Below are positions 26,601-35,947 of a stretch of DNA of 42,500 bases, in pieces. The position numbers and the translations under genes were made by a program. Source of the DNA: Thioclava nitratireducens. GTDB lineage: Bacteria; Pseudomonadota; Alphaproteobacteria; Rhodobacterales; Rhodobacteraceae. How positions within the stretch are numbered: the stretch's first letter is position 1; each line of letters starts with the position of its first letter. Below the pieces are notes generated by a model. That model made no database searches and was not told the origin of the DNA. It worked only from the letters and a program-made list of their open reading frames with translations. The stretch is taken from the NCBI RefSeq assembly GCF_001940525.2, contig NZ_CP019437.1, positions 1 through 42,500 of the forward strand, given 5' to 3'.

Positions 26601-28147
26601 CCGTGCAACAAAGCATCCGCCCCGAGGCGCCGCGAGGGACCGGCGAGGTCGTCATGTCGGCCCGCCATGTCGCCAAGCATTACGGTGCGGTAAAGGCCCT
26701 CAAGGGCGTGAACTTCGACATCCATCGCGGTCAGGTGACGACGCTGTTCGGCGAAAACGGCGCGGGCAAATCGACACTAATGAAGATCCTCGCGGGGATC
26801 GTGACGCCGACCTCGGGGCAGATTCTGCTCGACGGCGAACCGGTGACCTTCAATGGCGCCAATGACGCGCTGGCGCAGGGCATCTCGATCATCCACCAGG
26901 AGCTCGCGCTCGCGCCGAACCTGAACGTGCGCGACAATATTTTCATGGGGCGCGAAATTCGCACCCGCCGCGGCGTCGATTTCGCCGAGGAAGAGCGGGT
27001 CACCCGCGCCCTGATGGAAGAGCTGGAAGAAGAGATCGACCCCCTCACCCCGGTGGAGGAACTGCGCCTCGGGCAGCAGCAGATCGTCGAGATCGCCCGC
27101 GCCCTGCAGGCCAAAAGCCGCATCCTGATCATGGACGAGCCGACCTCCGCGCTGTCGGCCTCGGAAGTCGAAGTGCTGTTCAAGGTGATCAACGACCTCA
27201 CCGCGAAGGGCGTCAGCATCGTCTATATCTCGCACCACCTCGAAGAGGCGCTGGAAGTGACCGATCACGCGGTGGTGCTGCGCGATGGCGAAATGACCGC
27301 CAATGCGCCGCGCGACGAGATCGACCTCGAATGGATCGTGCGCAACATGGTCGGCGAAGGCTTCGATCTCGGCACGCCTCCCGACAGCGAGATGGGTGGG
27401 CCTTCGCTGATCATCGAAGACCTCTGCGTCCCGGATCCGTCGGGTCACGGACTGGTGGTCGATCACATGAGCCTCAGCGTGCGCGCCGGCGAGATCGTCT
27501 GCATCTACGGGCTGATGGGCGCCGGGCGCACCGAAATGATGGAATGCGCCGCCGGACGCCTGCGGGCGAAAAGCGGTGCGGTGAAACTGCACGGGCACGA
27601 CATCTCGCATCTGTCGATCGCCGAGCGCATCGAGGCCGGGCTTGTGCTCGTCCCCGAGGATCGGCAGCGCGACGGGCTGGTGCAGACGATGACCGTGGGT
27701 CAAAACCTGTCGCTGTCCTCGATCGGCGCGTTCACCCGCGGCCTGTTCACCAGCCGCAAGGACGAGCGCAAGGTGATCGACGATTCGATCCGCGAAGTGA
27801 CCGTCAAAACCGATGGCGGCGGCGCGATGATCGGCTCGCTCTCGGGCGGCAACCAGCAAAAGGTGGTCATCGGCAAGATGCTCGCCACCCGCCCCGAAGT
27901 GATCCTACTCGACGAACCGTCGCGCGGCATCGACATCGGCGCGAAGGCCGAAGTCTTCAAGCTGCTCGCGCGCACCGCGCAGGAGCGTGGGCTGGCCGTA
28001 CTCTATTCGACCTCGGAAGTAGGCGAATGCCTGAGCATCGCGCACCGGATCATCGTGATGAACAGGGGCCGGATCGCGGCCGAGTTCGATCACACCGCAA
28101 CCAAAGAGCAGATCATGGCCGCCTCTGGCGAAGCCGTGCACCACTAA
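26597..28147 (+). CDS. eryE: Sugar ABC transporter ATP-binding protein (EryE-like)
   Basis: A 516-residue RbsA-type ATPase with two nucleotide-binding domains. Domain 1 has Walker A GENGAGKS (52-59), signature region LRLGQQQIVEIA and Walker B LIMDEPTSALS. Domain 2 has a degenerate Walker A (GLMGAGRTE, as is usual in this class), signature LSGGNQQKVVIG and VILLDEPSRGID. It powers import by the permease encoded next. Start at 26597 overlaps the DUF2291 stop. Place opposite eryA indicates erythritol or a related polyol; eryEFG is the Brucella naming, used here by context. Confidence 0.9.
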   Translation: MTVQQSIRPEAPRGTGEVVMSARHVAKHYGAVKALKGVNFDIHRGQVTTLFGENGAGKSTLMKILAGIVTPTSGQILLDGEPVTFNGANDALAQGISIIHQELALAPNLNVRDNIFMGREIRTRRGVDFAEEERVTRALMEELEEEIDPLTPVEELRLGQQQIVEIARALQAKSRILIMDEPTSALSASEVEVLFKVINDLTAKGVSIVYISHHLEEALEVTDHAVVLRDGEMTANAPRDEIDLEWIVRNMVGEGFDLGTPPDSEMGGPSLIIEDLCVPDPSGHGLVVDHMSLSVRAGEIVCIYGLMGAGRTEMMECAAGRLRAKSGAVKLHGHDISHLSIAERIEAGLVLVPEDRQRDGLVQTMTVGQNLSLSSIGAFTRGLFTSRKDERKVIDDSIREVTVKTDGGGAMIGSLSGGNQQKVVIGKMLATRPEVILLDEPSRGIDIGAKAEVFKLLARTAQERGLAVLYSTSEVGECLSIAHRIIVMNRGRIAAEFDHTATKEQIMAASGEAVHH

Positions 28148-28158
28148 TGGAGGCCAAC

Positions 28159-29193
28159 ATGGCGGACGTTACGAATTCCAAGCCCGCATCGGGCGGCATG
28201 GGCCTGAACATCGGCAAGATCCTACTGGAGGGGCGCGCATTCTTCGCCCTCGTCGCGATCATCGCCGTCTTCTCGATCCTGTCGCCGGTCTATTTTAGCA
28301 TCGGCAACTTCCTGATCATGTCGTCGCATGTCGCGATCTTCGGTCTCTTGGCGATCGGAATGTTGCTGGTGATCCTGAACGGCGGCATCGACCTTTCGGT
28401 CGGCTCGACGCTGGGCCTCGCCGGGGTAGTCGCGGGTTACCTGATGCAAGGCGTCGAGATCCCGGCTGCCGGTGTCGTGCTCTACCCGCCGGTCTGGGCC
28501 GTGGTGGTGCTGACGATTTGTCTGGGCGCCTTCGTGGGCCTGATCAACGGCGTGCTGATCGCATTCTTCAACGTGCCCGCCTTCGTGGCCACGCTGGGGA
28601 TGCTCTATGTGGCGCGTGGCGTCGCGCTGCTGATGACCAACGGGCTGACCTACAACAACCTTGGCGGCGCAGAGGCCCTCGGCAATACCGGCTTCGACTG
28701 GCTCGGCTTCAACCGCATCGCCGGGGTGCCGATCGGGGTAATCGTGCTGGCGCTGGTCGCGCTGACGGTGGGCCTCGTGCTGGCGCGCACCGCCTTCGGT
28801 CGCTGGCTCTACGCCTCGGGCGGCAACGAGCGTGCCGCGGAACTCTCCGGCGTGCCGACCCGCAGCGTGAAAATCTCGGTCTACGTGCTGTCGGGCATCT
28901 GTGCCGCCATCGCCGGCCTCGTGCTGTCGTCGCAGCTGACCTCGGCGGGCCCCACCGCGGGCACCACCTACGAACTGACCGCCATCGCAGCGGTCGTGAT
29001 CGGCGGCGCCGCCCTGACCGGCGGGCGCGGCAACGTGCGCGGCACGATGCTGGGCGCCTTCGTCATCGGCTTCCTGAGCGACGGGCTCGTCATCATCGGC
29101 GTCTCCGCCTACTGGCAGACCGTCTTTACGGGCGCCGTGATCGTGCTCGCCGTGCTGCTCAACAGCCTGCAATACGGCCGCGCGCGCCGCTGA
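28159..29193 (+). CDS. eryF: Sugar ABC transporter permease (EryF-like)
   Basis: A 344-residue RbsC-type permease with about nine hydrophobic segments. Family patterns include GIDLSVGSTLGLAGVV, VPAFVATLGMLYVARG, GGNERAAELSGV, and AAVVIGGAALTGGRGNVRGT near the end. I prefer the ATG at 28159, with GGAGG at 28149-28153; an ATG at 28147 overlapping the ATPase stop (TAATG) would add four residues. It forms the membrane channel, as a homodimer, with the upstream ATPase. Confidence 0.9.
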   Translation: MADVTNSKPASGGMGLNIGKILLEGRAFFALVAIIAVFSILSPVYFSIGNFLIMSSHVAIFGLLAIGMLLVILNGGIDLSVGSTLGLAGVVAGYLMQGVEIPAAGVVLYPPVWAVVVLTICLGAFVGLINGVLIAFFNVPAFVATLGMLYVARGVALLMTNGLTYNNLGGAEALGNTGFDWLGFNRIAGVPIGVIVLALVALTVGLVLARTAFGRWLYASGGNERAAELSGVPTRSVKISVYVLSGICAAIAGLVLSSQLTSAGPTAGTTYELTAIAAVVIGGAALTGGRGNVRGTMLGAFVIGFLSDGLVIIGVSAYWQTVFTGAVIVLAVLLNSLQYGRARR

Positions 29194-29204
29194 GACTTCG
29201 AGGA

Positions 29205-29226
29205 CGCGGGACAGGGAGGTCCCGCG
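29205..29226 (+). other. Intercistronic hairpin between permease and binding-protein genes
   Basis: A perfect 8-bp stem CGCGGGAC/GTCCCGCG with a 6-base loop, in the 92-base gap. No U-tract follows. It is placed like the hairpin before dctP and would fit differential mRNA stability giving excess binding protein. Confidence 0.5.
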
Positions 29227-29285
29227 CCCGAATACCCGCCGGAGTGATCCGGCACCAACAACAACCCAACGGGAGGACACCCAAC

Positions 29286-30236
29286 ATGAAATTCACCAGG
29301 CGCACCATTTTCGCGACCGTCGCAATGATGCCGTTGATGGCACAGGCCGCGATGGCTGACGGTCTGATCTCGATCATCGTCAACGATCCTTCGAACCCCT
29401 ACTGGTACACCGAGGGCGAGGTCGCCAAGGCCACCGCCGAAGAGCTTGGCTATGACGCCAACGTCTCCGCTCACAAGGGCGACACCAACACCGAGAGCAA
29501 CCTCGTCGACACCGCGATCACCAACCAGGCCAAGGCGATCATCCTCGACCCGGCGAACGCGGACGGTTCGGTCGGCGCCGTGAAGAAAGCGGTTGAGGCT
29601 GGCATCCCGGTCTTCATCGTCAACGCAGAGATCAACCAGTCGGGTCTGGCCAAGGCGCAGCTGGTGTCGAACAACGCGCAAGGCGCGGCCCTCGGCGCGA
29701 TGAAATGGGTCGAGGCGATGGGCGAAAAAGGCTCCTATGTCGAGCTGTTCGGCGCCCCGTCGGATAACAACGCGCAGACCCGTTCGAACGGCTTCGAGAC
29801 GGTGCTGAGCCAGTATCCCGACCTCGACAAGAAAGCACAGGAAGTGGCCAACTGGGATCGCACGCAGGGCTATTCCAAGATGCAGTCGATGCTGCAGGCC
29901 AATCCGGACATCACCGGCGTGATCTCGGGCAATGACGAAATGGCCCTTGGCGCGATCGCCGCGCTCAAGGAAGCTGGCAAGCTCGACGGCATGGTCGTAG
30001 GCGGGTTCGACGGCTCGCCCGATGCGGTCGACGCGGTCAAGGCAGGCGAGATGACCTACACCGTGCTGCAGCCGGTCGCGATCTTCGCCGAGCAGGCCGT
30101 GCGTCAGGCCGATCACTTCATTCAGACCGGCGAGCTGCAAGTCGCGGAAGAGAAGCAACTCTTCGACTGCATGCTGATCGACTCGAGCAATGTCGACGCC
30201 TACACCGGCCCATTCACCCTGGATCAATCCTCCTGA
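29286..30236 (+). CDS. eryG: Sugar ABC transporter substrate-binding protein (EryG-like)
   Basis: A 316-residue periplasmic binding protein of the RbsB-like class. A signal peptide (basic MKFTRR, hydrophobic core, AQAAMA) is followed by the type I binding-protein fold (SIIVNDPSNPYWYTEGEVA, AIILDPANADGS, GIPVFIVNAEIN, VISGNDEMALGAIAAL, VVGGFDGSPDAVDAV). The likely ligand is erythritol, from its operon and from divergence from eryA. Ribosome-binding site GGGAGGACACCCAAC. It is the last gene of the transporter operon, with a strong terminator following. Confidence 0.9.
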   Translation: MKFTRRTIFATVAMMPLMAQAAMADGLISIIVNDPSNPYWYTEGEVAKATAEELGYDANVSAHKGDTNTESNLVDTAITNQAKAIILDPANADGSVGAVKKAVEAGIPVFIVNAEINQSGLAKAQLVSNNAQGAALGAMKWVEAMGEKGSYVELFGAPSDNNAQTRSNGFETVLSQYPDLDKKAQEVANWDRTQGYSKMQSMLQANPDITGVISGNDEMALGAIAALKEAGKLDGMVVGGFDGSPDAVDAVKAGEMTYTVLQPVAIFAEQAVRQADHFIQTGELQVAEEKQLFDCMLIDSSNVDAYTGPFTLDQSS

Positions 30237-30261
30237 TCCGGCGCAATGGGACACTGGGAAA

Positions 30262-30284
30262 GGGGGCCGCGCGGCCCCCTTTTT
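30262..30284 (+). terminator. Rho-independent terminator after eryG
   Basis: A GC-rich hairpin GGGGGCCGCGCGGCCCCC (30262-30279) followed by TTTTT and more T-rich sequence, 25 bases after the eryG stop. This is a textbook intrinsic terminator. Confidence 0.88.
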
Positions 30285-30345
30285 CGTTTTAACAGACGCG
30301 TAGGCGTTTCAGGGACGTCACGCCGAACGCCACTTCGGAACGAAG

Positions 30346-30371
30346 AAAGGGCGCCCGCAGGGGCGCCCTTT
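30346..30371 (-). terminator. Terminator after the fba operon
   Basis: A perfect 10-bp stem AAAGGGCGCC/GGCGCCCTTT with a 6-base loop, 26 bases beyond the fba stop on the minus strand. The A and T ends let it work in both directions between the convergent operons. Confidence 0.75.
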
Positions 30372-30397
30372 CTTGTGTTCTGCGGAGGGTGACGCGC

Positions 30398-31429
30398 TCA
30401 GCGTGCCGCCATCGCCTCGAGCGGCAGGGGCGTAATGCGCGAGGCGTGACCGGCGGTGCCGAAGGCTTCGAACCGCGCCTTGCAAAGCGCCTGCATCAGC
30501 GCCTTGCCTTCGGTGAGATACTTCCGCGGATCGAATTCGCCGGGCGTCTCGGACAGGACCTTACGCACGCCTGCCGTCATCGCCATGCGGTTGTCGGTGT
30601 CGATATTCACCTTGCGCACGCCCGAGCGGATGCCGCGCTGGATTTCTTCCACCGGCACGCCCCAGGTCGGACGCATGTCGCCGCCATAGCCGTTGATCAT
30701 CTGGCGCAGATCCTCAGGAACGGAGGACGAGCCATGCATGACCAGATGCGTATTGGGCAGGCGGCGGTTGATCTCTTCGATGACATTCATCGCGAGGATG
30801 TCGCCATCGGGCCGGCGCGTGAACTTGTAGGCGCCGTGGCTGGTGCCCATCGCCACAGCCAACGCATCGACGCCGGTTTCGCGCACGAAGCGTTCGGCTT
30901 CCTCTGGATCGGTCAAAAGCTGCTCTTCCGAGAGCTTCTCGGTCGCACCGTGGCCGTCTTCCTGATCGCCCATGCCGGTCTCGAGCGAGCCAAGCACGCC
31001 CAGTTCGCCCTCGACCGAAACACCGCAGGCATGCGCCATCTCGACCACGCGCGCGGTGATGTCGCGGTTATAGGCATAGTCGGCGGGGGTCTTGCCATCG
31101 GCCAGTAGCGAGCCGTCCATCATCACCGAGGTGAAGCCATGCTGGATCGCGGTCGCGCAGGTCGCCAGATCGCTGCCGTGATCGAGATGCATGCAGACCG
31201 GCACTTCGGGGAAAGTCTCGACCAGCCCGTCAATCAGCCGCGCCAGCAAGCGATCCCCTGCATAGGCCCGCGCGCCCCGCGAGGCGGCAAGGATCACCGG
31301 CGCATCGGCCTCCCGCGCAGCGGTCATGATTGCCAGTCCCATCTCCATGTTCGAGATGTTGAAGGCGGGCACGGCATAGCCGTTCTCCGCCGCGTGATCG
31401 AGCAGCTGGCGTAGCGTGATGCGGGCCAT
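30398..31429 (-). CDS. fba: Class II fructose-bisphosphate aldolase
   Basis: A 343-residue zinc-dependent aldolase of the CbbA/FbaA type. Visible motifs are [10 protein letters not shown] (zinc His and catalytic Asp), [18 protein letters not shown] (zinc His) and MHGSSSVP (zinc His). It joins dihydroxyacetone phosphate to glyceraldehyde 3-phosphate; class II enzymes can also use erythrose 4-phosphate to give sedoheptulose 1,7-bisphosphate. It starts 3 bases after the FBPase stop and is the last gene of the eryH-eryI-fbp-fba operon. Its presence with an erythrose 4-phosphate-producing pathway makes the second reaction an attractive role, by inference. Confidence 0.93.
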   Translation of the reverse strand: MARITLRQLLDHAAENGYAVPAFNISNMEMGLAIMTAAREADAPVILAASRGARAYAGDRLLARLIDGLVETFPEVPVCMHLDHGSDLATCATAIQHGFTSVMMDGSLLADGKTPADYAYNRDITARVVEMAHACGVSVEGELGVLGSLETGMGDQEDGHGATEKLSEEQLLTDPEEAERFVRETGVDALAVAMGTSHGAYKFTRRPDGDILAMNVIEEINRRLPNTHLVMHGSSSVPEDLRQMINGYGGDMRPTWGVPVEEIQRGIRSGVRKVNIDTDNRMAMTAGVRKVLSETPGEFDPRKYLTEGKALMQALCKARFEAFGTAGHASRITPLPLEAMAAR

Positions 31430-31432
31430 AGG

Positions 31433-32401
31433 TCAGGTCTCCTCCGAAAGATATGTCTTGATGATCTCGACCTCTTCCGCCGCGCCGAACACGAGCGGCA
31501 CATTCTGGTGCGGCGCCTCCGGCACGAGATCGAGAATGCGCGTTGTGCCATCGGTGGCGCGGCCGCCTGCCGCTTCGATCAGGCAGGCGATCGGCACCGC
31601 CTCATAGGCCAGCCGCAGCCGTCCCCCTCGATACCCCTCGCGCCGATCCGCCGGATAGAGGAACGCACCGCCCTTGAGCAGGATACGGTGCAATTCACCG
31701 ACCGCCGCCGCCAGCCAACGCATGTTGAAATCGCGCCCGCGCGGGCCCTCTGCCCCGGCGCGCAACTCGGCGGCCCAGCGTTGCAGCCCCGGGCTCCAAT
31801 GGCGCTCGTTAGAGGCATTGTAGGCAATGGTCGACGCTTTGGGCGACAGCCGGACATCCTGCGCCGTCATGCGGAAGTCCTCGCCGTCATAGGTGGCGAT
31901 CTGCACCCCCTGCCCGGCCGTGAACCCGAAATCCAGCGAATGCCCGAAGGAGGCATAACCCGCCGCGATCGCCTCCGAGCCCGGACGCCGGAAATCGGCA
32001 GGTCCGGTCGGATAGATCGCGAACAGCATGCCGAGCGGCGCGCCGATACCGATCGAGCCCGACCCGTCGATCGGATCGATCGCGAGATCGAATTGGCCTT
32101 CCGGGTCGAGCAGTCCGACCTCTTCGGCCTCTTCCGACAGCATGTGCCGCACACCCAGCCCGGCAAGCGCCGCAATGATGTGGTCATGCGCGCCAACATC
32201 GAGCGCCTTTTGCACATCGCCGCTCTCATTCTGACCACAGGGCGCGGCCGGATCGCCGGGCAACTTGCCCGCCGCGAGCCGCTGCTCGATCGGCGGCAAG
32301 GCATTCGCCAGCGCGGCGATGATCTCTCCAAGCCCGCCAGCAGGCAGGCAGTCACGCAGGTGCGCCGCCTGCGAGGGACGGTCGTTCGGCAAGGTCAGCA
32401 T
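31433..32401 (-). CDS. fbp: Class I fructose-1,6-bisphosphatase
   Basis: A 322-residue class I FBPase. Metal-site motif LAIDPIDGSGSIGIG (consensus DPLDGSSNID, so Ser-Asn-Ile-Asp is altered to Gly-Ser-Ile-Gly), LSEEAEEVG, FNMRWLAAAVGELHRIL, and the C-terminal RLRLAYEAVPIACLIEAAGG with LVPEAPHQNVPLVFG. It removes a phosphate from fructose 1,6-bisphosphate; some members also act on sedoheptulose 1,7-bisphosphate. The gap to eryI upstream is 61 bases and to fba downstream 3 bases. The altered loop suggests a divergent subfamily, perhaps with relaxed specificity. Confidence 0.9.
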   Translation of the reverse strand: MLTLPNDRPSQAAHLRDCLPAGGLGEIIAALANALPPIEQRLAAGKLPGDPAAPCGQNESGDVQKALDVGAHDHIIAALAGLGVRHMLSEEAEEVGLLDPEGQFDLAIDPIDGSGSIGIGAPLGMLFAIYPTGPADFRRPGSEAIAAGYASFGHSLDFGFTAGQGVQIATYDGEDFRMTAQDVRLSPKASTIAYNASNERHWSPGLQRWAAELRAGAEGPRGRDFNMRWLAAAVGELHRILLKGGAFLYPADRREGYRGGRLRLAYEAVPIACLIEAAGGRATDGTTRILDLVPEAPHQNVPLVFGAAEEVEIIKTYLSEET

Positions 32402-32462
32402 GTGGGAATTCCGTCAGTGAGTTGGGACCGGGCGGCGAACCGCCCGACCCTCGGGAGTTCGC

Positions 32463-32927
32463 TCAGGCCGTCGTGTGATACTTGGCGTCGACCGCGTCAA
32501 TGGCCTGAACGTTGCCCGCCGATTTCCCCTCGGGATCGAAGGACGAGGACAGGAAGGCATCGGCGATGTCTTTTGCGAGCTCCGCCCCCACGACCCGCGC
32601 GCCCATCGTGATGATATGCGCGTTGTTCGAAGTCGCCGCCTTGCCCGCCGAATAGGTGTCGTGGGTCTGGGCTGCACGGATACCCGGCACCTTGTTGGCC
32701 GAGAGGCAGACCCCGATCCCGGTGCCGCAGCACAGGATCGCCCGGTCATAGGTTCCGTCCTTCACCCCCGATGCGACGCGATCCGCGAGATTGGCGTAGA
32801 AGTCGTCCGGCCCGGCCTCAGTGCGCGAAGCTTCGGTCACCTCGTAATCCGGGTTCTGGCTGAGATATTCGGCCAGGATCTTGGCGAGCGGCTCGCCGGC
32901 GCTGTCGCCGGCCACAGCGATTTTCAT
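32463..32927 (-). CDS. eryI: D-erythrulose 4-phosphate isomerase EryI (RpiB family)
   Basis: A 154-residue RpiB/LacA/LacB-type isomerase. EryI converts D-erythrulose 4-phosphate to D-erythrose 4-phosphate, the last dedicated step of erythritol breakdown. Motifs are [20 protein letters not shown] (active-site Cys near 66-67), [10 protein letters not shown] and [15 protein letters not shown]. Start at 32927 overlaps the eryH stop by 4 bases. A plain ribose-5-phosphate isomerase B cannot be excluded from sequence alone, but coupling to a TpiA paralogue inside the ery locus matches the Brucella and Sinorhizobium arrangement. Confidence 0.9.
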   Translation of the reverse strand: MKIAVAGDSAGEPLAKILAEYLSQNPDYEVTEASRTEAGPDDFYANLADRVASGVKDGTYDRAILCCGTGIGVCLSANKVPGIRAAQTHDTYSAGKAATSNNAHIITMGARVVGAELAKDIADAFLSSSFDPEGKSAGNVQAIDAVDAKYHTTA

Positions 32928-33709
32928 GACAGTTCCTCCGTTTTGACTTGTGCGTCCAGCGCGGCATTGCAGCGCGCGAGAATGTCGAGATATCCGGCCA
33001 CGTTCCAAGCCGAGCGACCGATGAACAGCCCGTCGATATGCGGGCAGGCGATCAGCTCTGCGCAGTTGTCGGGATTGACCGAGCCGCCATAGAGGCAGGG
33101 CACGCGGCGGCCCGTCACCTCTTGCGCCACCGCGATGATCTCGGCCTGGCGGGCATCGGCGTAATCGGCCGTGGCGGGGATACCGTTTTCACCGATGGCC
33201 CAGACCGGCTCGTAGGCCAGCCAGATTTCGGCCTGTTTCTGTTCGTCCGACAGTTTCGACAGAGCGCCGCGCACCTGGGTGGCCAGCACTTCTGCGGCCC
33301 GCCCCTTTTCGCGATCCTCGAGCGTCTCGCCGATACAGATGAGCGGGATCAGCCCGTGGCGCACCGCAGCCTCGGTCTTGAGGCCGACCGTCTCGTCGGT
33401 CTCGCCAAAATGGGCGCGGCGTTCGGAATGACCAAGCTCGACGATGTCGAGACCGCAATCGACCAGCATCGGCGCGGACACTTCGCCCGTCCAGGCTCCG
33501 GCATCGGCCCAATGCATGTTCTGCGCACCGACCAGCGCGGGCGTGTCAGCCAGCGCGGCCTTGACCTGCCGCGTCGCGGTGAAGGGCGGAATGACAAAGC
33601 TCTGGATGCGCGGCGACAGGGTCGCAGCCGCAAGACCATCCGCCCAGTCCATCGCCTCGGACAGTGTCTTGTTCATTTTCCAACTGGTGCCAATCCAGGC
33701 TTCGGGCAT
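32924..33709 (-). CDS. eryH: L-erythrulose 1-phosphate isomerase EryH (TpiA family)
   Basis: A 261-residue triosephosphate-isomerase-family protein. EryH converts L-erythrulose 1-phosphate to D-erythrulose 4-phosphate. It keeps Lys11 (GTSWKMNK), the electrophilic His (ELGHSERRA), the catalytic Glu ([10 protein letters not shown]) and the phosphate loop (YGGSVNPDN). The canonical substrate Asn of TPI (GNWKMN) is Ser9, which separates it from housekeeping TPI. Start at 33709 follows GGAGGAGCGTTCGAC; the longer frame to 33751 runs into the operator region. It is the first gene of the eryH-eryI-fbp-fba operon. Confidence 0.9.
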   Translation of the reverse strand: MPEAWIGTSWKMNKTLSEAMDWADGLAAATLSPRIQSFVIPPFTATRQVKAALADTPALVGAQNMHWADAGAWTGEVSAPMLVDCGLDIVELGHSERRAHFGETDETVGLKTEAAVRHGLIPLICIGETLEDREKGRAAEVLATQVRGALSKLSDEQKQAEIWLAYEPVWAIGENGIPATADYADARQAEIIAVAQEVTGRRVPCLYGGSVNPDNCAELIACPHIDGLFIGRSAWNVAGYLDILARCNAALDAQVKTEELS

Positions 33710-33742
33710 GTCGAACGCTCCTCCGTCGTGTGCACGATAAAT

Positions 33743-33769
33743 AACATGCATAACGTTATGTTCAACATA
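33743..33769. promoter_or_regulatory. Probable operator between eryH and tkt
   Basis: Overlapping palindromes in the 134-base divergent gap: CATAACGTTATG (33749-33760, perfect 12-mer) and TATGTTCAACATA (33757-33769, 6-bp arms around a central C). Together they give AACAT at 33743-33747, ATGTT at 33758-33762 and AACAT at 33764-33768. The surrounding 33735-33812 is AT-rich. The likely binder is the DeoR-type EryR or EryD, acting on both the eryHI-fbp-fba operon and tkt. The assignment is inference. Confidence 0.6.
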
Positions 33770-33843
33770 TTTTTTGTGATTTTGTTATTTTCAATTGTTA
33801 GATGATGGTGCCGCTGTTAGCCTGCGCGCCATAGGAGGATCCC

Positions 33844-35850
33844 ATGCTCGATCACACTCAAGTCGCGGCCAAAGCCGCTATCGACCCAGAAAACTTCGCC
33901 CTCGCCAATTGCCTGCGGGCGCTGGCCATCGATGCTGTGAATGCCGCCAATTCCGGCCACCCCGGCGCGCCGATGGGCATGGCGGATGCGGCCACTGTGT
34001 TGTTTCGAAATCATCTGAAATTCGACGCCTCGGCCCCCGACTGGCCCGATCGCGACCGCTTCGTGCTGTCGAACGGACATGCGTCGATGCTGCTTTACGG
34101 GCTGCTGCACCTGACCGGCTACGAAGACATGACGCGCGACCAGATTCGCAATTTCCGGCAATGGGGGTCGATCACGGCCGGCCACCCGGAATGGGGCCAC
34201 GCGAAGGGCGTCGAGACGACGACCGGTCCGCTGGGTCAAGGCTTGGCGACCGCCGTCGGCATGGCGCTGGCAGAGCGCGCGCTGGCCGCCGAGTTTCCCG
34301 GCCTTGTCGATCACCGCACTTGGGTGATGCTGGGCGACGGCTGTCTGCAGGAAGGGATCGGGCAAGAGGCGATCTCGCTTGCGGGCCATCTCGGGCTGGG
34401 CAAGCTGAACCTTCTTTACGACGACAACGACATCACCATCGACGGGCCGACCTCCGTGTCCTTCTCGGAAGATGTCCCGGCGCGGCTTGCGGCCTGCGGC
34501 TGGCATGTGATCCGCTGCGACGGCCATGACGCCAAGGCGCTGGACGAGGCCATGGCGGCGGCAAAGGCGGAAACGACGCGTCCCAGCTTGATCGCGATGA
34601 AAACGGTGATCGGCTTCGGCTCGCCCAACCGGGCGGGCACGGCGAAGGCGCATGGCGCGCCGCTCGGGGAGGAAGAAGGCGCGCTGGCCAGGCAGGCACT
34701 CGGCTGGGAGGCTGCGCCCTTTGAAATTCCCGAGCACCTCGCCGCGGCCTGGACCGCCATCGGCGCCCGCGGCACGCAAGCCCGCGCGGAATGGGAAAAC
34801 GCCCTCGCCGCCTCCGGCAAGGCCGAAGAGTTCACCGCCCGCGTCGAGGGCAAGCTGCCCGAAGGCTACGCCGCCGCCGTCGAAGCTGCGCGCGCCGAGC
34901 TGTTCGAGAAACCGCAATCGGTCGCCACCCGCAAAGCCTCGCAGATCGCGCTGGAGCATCTCGCCAAGGCAGTGCCCGCGATAATCGGCGGCAGCGCCGA
35001 CCTATCCGGCTCCAACCTGACGCGAGTCGCGGCCGTCGACAGCACCTTCACCGCCGCGGCTCCGGGCCGTTACATCGGCTATGGCGTGCGCGAGTTCGGC
35101 ATGGCAGCGGCGATGAACGGTCTGGCGCTACATGGCGGCTTCAAGCCTTATGGCGGCACGTTCCTCGTGTTCTCTGATTACGCGCGCAACGCGATCCGCC
35201 TTTCCGCCCTGATGGGGCTGGGCGTCACCTATGTGATGACCCACGACTCCATCGGGCTTGGCGAGGACGGCCCCACGCACCAACCGGTCGAGCATCTGGC
35301 CTCGCTGCGCGCGATCCCCAACCTCAACGTGTTCCGGCCTGCTGATGCGGTAGAGACGCTGGAGGCCTGGGATATCGCGATCCGGTCGACGGGCACGCCG
35401 TCGCTGCTCGCGCTGTCGCGGCAAGGGGTGCCGCAACTGCGGAGCGCGGGAGATGAGAACCTGACCGCGCGCGGCGCCTATGTGATCCGCTCCTTCGGGG
35501 AAGGTCGCGACGTGACGCTTCTTGCAACCGGGACCGAGGTGTCGCTGGCCGTGGGAGCCGCCGAGGCGTTGCACGCCGAGGGCCACAGCGTCACCGTCGT
35601 TTCGATGCCCTGCTGGGAGCTGTTCGACGCGCAGCCCGAGGACTACCGGGCCGAGGTTCTCGGCACCGCGCCGCGGATCGCTGTCGAGGCCGCGTCGGCC
35701 TTCGGCTGGACCCGCTACGTCACGCGCGAGGCGGATGTGATCGGCATGTCGGGCTTTGGCGCCTCCGCCCCGGCGGAGCAACTTTACGCGGAGTTCGGCA
35801 TCACCGCAGACGCGGTCGCCGCACGCGCCAAGGCGTTGATCGCAGGCTAA
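33844..35850 (+). CDS. tkt: Transketolase, full length
   Basis: A 668-residue transketolase with all domains in one chain. Substrate/ThDP motifs are [48 protein letters not shown] with the downstream DDND ThDP half-motif, [15 protein letters not shown] (catalytic Glu) and [21 protein letters not shown]. It exchanges two-carbon units among pentose, erythrose 4-, fructose 6- and sedoheptulose 7-phosphates. Ribosome-binding site TAGGAGGATCCC. It diverges from the eryH operon across a shared operator, so it is probably co-induced to consume the erythrose 4-phosphate formed by EryI. No defects are seen. Confidence 0.95.
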   Translation: MLDHTQVAAKAAIDPENFALANCLRALAIDAVNAANSGHPGAPMGMADAATVLFRNHLKFDASAPDWPDRDRFVLSNGHASMLLYGLLHLTGYEDMTRDQIRNFRQWGSITAGHPEWGHAKGVETTTGPLGQGLATAVGMALAERALAAEFPGLVDHRTWVMLGDGCLQEGIGQEAISLAGHLGLGKLNLLYDDNDITIDGPTSVSFSEDVPARLAACGWHVIRCDGHDAKALDEAMAAAKAETTRPSLIAMKTVIGFGSPNRAGTAKAHGAPLGEEEGALARQALGWEAAPFEIPEHLAAAWTAIGARGTQARAEWENALAASGKAEEFTARVEGKLPEGYAAAVEAARAELFEKPQSVATRKASQIALEHLAKAVPAIIGGSADLSGSNLTRVAAVDSTFTAAAPGRYIGYGVREFGMAAAMNGLALHGGFKPYGGTFLVFSDYARNAIRLSALMGLGVTYVMTHDSIGLGEDGPTHQPVEHLASLRAIPNLNVFRPADAVETLEAWDIAIRSTGTPSLLALSRQGVPQLRSAGDENLTARGAYVIRSFGEGRDVTLLATGTEVSLAVGAAEALHAEGHSVTVVSMPCWELFDAQPEDYRAEVLGTAPRIAVEAASAFGWTRYVTREADVIGMSGFGASAPAEQLYAEFGITADAVAARAKALIAG

Positions 35851-35921
35851 AGCTGGCGCGGGCTCGAAAGACGGGCTCGCGCCCTCCCCTCGATCGATGA
35901 CGACACAGAGGCAGCCAAGCG

Positions 35922-35947
35922 CTGGCGGTATTGGTGAATACCGCCAG
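35922..35947 (+). terminator. Hairpin downstream of tkt
   Basis: A perfect 11-bp stem CTGGCGGTATT/AATACCGCCAG with a GGTG loop, 71 bases after the tkt stop. It is followed by TTC, not a full U-tract. A probable terminator. The rest of 35851-36064 shows only AT-rich sequence just before the next gene. Confidence 0.6.
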
